From: an uncultured Collinsella sp.
GTDB lineage: Bacteria > Actinomycetota > Coriobacteriia > Coriobacteriales > Coriobacteriaceae
Direction of reading: 5' to 3'
NCBI GenBank assembly: GCA_958436995.1
Contig: CAUBMI010000044.1
Span: 1 to 16,798, forward strand
DNA: 16,798 bases
Shown: positions 14,804-16,798 of the stretch, one piece after another
Numbering within the stretch: the stretch's first letter is position 1
Layout of the letters: every line of letters starts with the position of its first letter
Translations under genes and position numbers: made by a program
The notes under the pieces: generated by a model
Told to the model about the DNA's origin: nothing
Databases searched by the model: none
What the model saw: the letters and a program-made list of their open reading frames with translations, nothing else

Positions 14804-14847
14804 AACCGTCGCAACGGAGTCAAACGACGTTGCGACGGTTCTTTTTT
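14804..14847. terminator. Rho-independent terminator, probably bidirectional
   Basis: AACCGTCGCAAC (14804-14815) pairs perfectly with 14829-14840 over 12 bp, with a further GTC/GAC pairing in the 13-nt loop. On the plus strand it is followed by CTTTTTT, and on the minus strand by TTTCGAG after the A:T pairs of the stem. It ends the phosphoesterase transcript, and may block read-through from the flippase side. Confidence 0.82.
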
Positions 14848-14860
14848 GGCTGCCCGCTGG

Positions 14861-14983
14861 CTAAGTGAGTAGACTTTTTTGGAAATGCCGAGCAGCCGGC
14901 AAATTTGCCTCAACAAAACCGCAGGTCACTGACTTGTGTTTTGCCGGTGTGGTCAGGGATTCGGCAAAAGTCTACTCACTTAG
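14861..14983. repeat. 123-bp element with perfect 18-bp terminal inverted repeats
   Basis: CTAAGTGAGTAGACTTTT (14861-14878) and its exact complement (14966-14983) bound an 87-bp centre. A second inverted pair, CCGGCAAA near 14895 and TTTGCCGG near 14940, lies inside, so the whole could fold into a branched hairpin. There is no reading frame of note. It lies between a terminator and the flippase stop. It resembles a miniature inverted-repeat element or a processed 3' hairpin; no target duplication is evident. Confidence 0.65.
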
Positions 14984-15030
14984 TTTTGCGTGTCGCAAAT
15001 CGTCCGCAACGAGACCCCCCATTGCGCCAA

Positions 15031-16605
15031 TTAGGCGCCGTACGGGTTGCGGTCGCGCTCGATGCGTTGGCGGATGTGGGCGTATTCGATAATCAGCAGC
15101 ACCAGGAGTAGGGCCATGATGGCTAGGTAGCTCACCACGGCGCCCATCAGACCCAGCAGGTTGATCAGGATCACCGGCAGCACTACGCTTACGGCGAAGC
15201 AGATCAGGTAGATTTTGGTGACGTCGCCGGCATGGCGCAGCACCGTGATGATGGCGTAGAGAAAGTCGATGGCCGCGGTGACGCCGCCGGCGACAACCAT
15301 CAGCAGTGCCAGCGTGCGGTAGCGCTCAAAATTGAGGCCGTACATGAAGCTCATGAGGGGAATACCGGGACCTGCCATAAATGCGGCGCACACGCTGGTG
15401 ATGACCACGATCAGTGCCATAACGGCAACAATAATCAGGTCAAAGCGACGACGCTTGCGAGGATTAGCCCAAATGCTCGACAAACGCAGGAGCTGCGGTT
15501 TATAGATAAATCCAATGCTCAACAAAATAGCCTGCGCCGGAAAGAACAGGGCATTAAAGTACAGCTGATACTTGTAGGCCAGCGTGCCTTCCATCACGAA
15601 CTTGGGCATGCTCTCGATAAGGTTGAACAGGAACAGCGCGCCAAAAAGCGGGGCGCACTGGATAAACAGGTGACCGACCTCGCGCAGGCTCACGCGGCGC
15701 GATTTTTCGGTTTCGAGCAGGGCGAGCGGCGCGGTGACCAGAACGAGCGAGGCGATCGCGGTAACACCCATGGCCATGGCGGCGATGGGCATGCTGCGCG
15801 TGAGGAACAGTACCACGCTAAAGACCGCGATGACGCCGACGGATCGTAGCGTTTGGCTCATGCCGGCCAGGTAGAGTTTGTCGGCCTGCTGCAGGCGGCC
15901 CTCGTACACGTCGGCAATGCCGTCGATCACCTTATACAGGTAGACGCCCAGGCCGATTGTGGCCATCTGCGCATCGTAGCCGCGGGCGCTGCTGTATACC
16001 AGGCCGCATGCCAGCGCGAGCGCTCCGCAGATCCAGCGGTTGAGCTGGTAAGAGGCAAAGGACGTCTTTTCGTCGATGTCCGAGACCTGGAAATTGCGCA
16101 CGCCGTAGTTGCACGCGATCATGATGAGCGTGCCGGTGACAAAGGCGATGGAGAATTTGCCAGCCTCCTCGGCGCCCACGAGCTGTGTGGACACGATGGT
16201 GAGCAACGGAAACGCCATGCCCCATACGGCGGTGCCCAGGGTATTCCAAAGGTAGTCGCGACGGGTGGCGTGATCTTCGTACTCGGCTTCTTGCGTGGAG
16301 AAGCCGCCGCCGTAGACGGCTCTGAGCAGGCGGTTCCACCAGGCATTGACCATGCGGTGGATGGGGCCGGGCTGGCGATCGCGCTCGCGGCGACGGCGTG
16401 TGGCCTGGCTGCTGTCGGGACCGCCGGCGTTACGCTGGCTTAGCTCTTGGATTCGTGCGAGCTCCTCGGCGGTGTGCGATGCGGGGAACAGGCCGTTCTC
16501 GATGCGTCCGCCCTGCCCGTGCGCCCCGTCCGATACGGTGGGGTCGGCGACGCCATTGCGGCGGGCGATGGCGCGGCGAATGCTATCGATGGGCGTGATG
16601 CTCAA
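15031..16605 (-). CDS. Polysaccharide flippase-like membrane protein (MOP/Wzx family)
   Basis: With a TTG start at 16605 the protein has 524 residues. AAAGGA lies seven bases upstream, while the frame open to 16782 crosses palindromic repeats and is unlikely to be coding. Residues 1-115 are hydrophilic and rich in Arg, Gln and Gly, an unusual cytoplasmic extension. The rest holds about 12-14 membrane helices from residue 118. The NYGVRNFQVSDIDEK segment (167-181) is a familiar signature of oligosaccharide or lipopolysaccharide flippases of the MOP superfamily. These move undecaprenyl-linked sugars across the membrane. No glycosyltransferase or polymerase gene is adjacent within the window, although its 5' side is cut by the window edge. 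A -10-like TATACT (complement of 16634-16639) lies about 30 bp upstream without a clear -35. Confidence 0.78.
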   Translation of the reverse strand: MSITPIDSIRRAIARRNGVADPTVSDGAHGQGGRIENGLFPASHTAEELARIQELSQRNAGGPDSSQATRRRRERDRQPGPIHRMVNAWWNRLLRAVYGGGFSTQEAEYEDHATRRDYLWNTLGTAVWGMAFPLLTIVSTQLVGAEEAGKFSIAFVTGTLIMIACNYGVRNFQVSDIDEKTSFASYQLNRWICGALALACGLVYSSARGYDAQMATIGLGVYLYKVIDGIADVYEGRLQQADKLYLAGMSQTLRSVGVIAVFSVVLFLTRSMPIAAMAMGVTAIASLVLVTAPLALLETEKSRRVSLREVGHLFIQCAPLFGALFLFNLIESMPKFVMEGTLAYKYQLYFNALFFPAQAILLSIGFIYKPQLLRLSSIWANPRKRRRFDLIIVAVMALIVVITSVCAAFMAGPGIPLMSFMYGLNFERYRTLALLMVVAGGVTAAIDFLYAIITVLRHAGDVTKIYLICFAVSVVLPVILINLLGLMGAVVSYLAIMALLLVLLIIEYAHIRQRIERDRNPYGA

Positions 16606-16705
16606 AGCGGAGTCCTTTCTATTGCTGCGCTCTAGTATAGACGCGACGGTGTTCGTTCGTGTTTTTGAACAGGTTGTTCGATAATTTCGGCGGCGCCATT
16701 CAGTA

Positions 16706-16765
16706 GCCGGCACTCGGGGACGTTCCTTATGTGCCGGCACTTTATGAACCTCCCCCAGTGCCCGC
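16706..16765. repeat. Pair of inverted REP-like palindromes (REPIN-like)
   Basis: Two palindromes share the central GTGCCGGCAC (16731-16740). The left one has arms GCCGGCAC (16706-16713) and GTGCCGGC (16731-16738) around a core with GGGGACGTTCCTT. The right one has arms at 16733-16740 and 16758-16765 with one mismatch, and a related but degenerate core. Read outward from the shared centre, the two units align at most positions. They lie about 100-160 bp upstream of the flippase start. No transposase is in the window. Confidence 0.6.
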
Positions 16766-16798
16766 AACCCGGGACGCACCATGGTTTTTGGCAGTTAA

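Larger units (their letters stand above)
14676..15030. other. 355-bp gene-free gap between convergent genes
   Basis: The gap lies between the 3' ends of the phosphoesterase and the flippase. Positions 14676-14800 show no credible gene or strong structure. A terminator follows at 14804-14847, then an inverted-repeat element at 14861-14983. The last 47 bp hold only a short GCGCC/GGCGC stem overlapping the flippase stop codon. Confidence 0.6.

Noticed and set aside
16640..16680. LexA (SOS) box upstream of the flippase
   Set aside because: The CGAAC and GTTC halves are 5 bp apart, not the 4 bp of the actinobacterial/Bacillus CGAAC-N4-GTTCG site, and the last base does not match.
16606..16782. 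Longer flippase starting at the ATG at 16782
   Set aside because: The added 59 codons run through REP-like palindromes and read as low-complexity basic sequence; the TTG at 16605 has a proper ribosome-binding site.
1..16798. CRISPR array, tRNA/rRNA genes or multi-gene defence island
   Set aside because: No regularly spaced repeats, no clover-leaf RNA sequence and no neighbouring set of defence genes were seen; the DUF559-like gene stands alone.

Overview
The window is high-GC DNA with compact operons on both strands and a serC-serA pair. It also encodes a DUF559/Vsr-like protein of a type I associate with Coriobacteriia. A gut coriobacterium such as Collinsella or a close relative is the best guess; this rests on remembered resemblance, not a search.

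Layout. Positions 145-1113 (-) encode a DEDDh exonuclease, divergent from a predicted heavy-metal (possibly manganese) exporter with a His-rich loop (1285-2373, +). Their shared intergenic region holds a promoter and a MntR-like dyad. A two-gene operon follows on the minus strand: a DUF308/HdeD-type membrane protein, then a YaiI/YqxD (DUF188) protein. Divergent from it is a nitroreductase (3827-4498) preceded by a DtxR/IdeR-like iron box. Next come two tandem histidine-phosphatase paralogues (4581-5776), ended by a strong bidirectional hairpin. On the minus strand lie an M20 metallopeptidase and a short DUF1015 protein (7848 to 5905). A lone Vsr/DUF559-fold protein (about 8003-9052, +) is followed by a 189-bp long inverted-repeat element. 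The serine genes serC then serA (11754 to 9394, -) come next, then a CPA1-type cation/proton antiporter with RCK_C domains (-), a PPP-type metallophosphoesterase (+), and a polysaccharide flippase (-, TTG start).

How genes fit together. SerA and SerC catalyse the first two steps of serine synthesis from 3-phosphoglycerate. DUF1015 genes are often found beside serA/serC in other bacteria, so the DUF1015 gene a few kb away may belong to the same process. The exporter and nitroreductase each carry a metal-regulator-like site, which suggests separate manganese and iron control. The other genes look like ordinary housekeeping or accessory genes.

Non-coding structure is the most unusual part of the window. 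There are two long inverted-repeat elements without coding capacity (9126-9314 and 14861-14983). There are also REP-like palindromes at 4531-4565 and 16706-16765 that share a GGGGAC...CCTT core but have different stems. No CRISPR array, tRNA, rRNA, complete insertion sequence or recognisable multi-gene defence island was seen.
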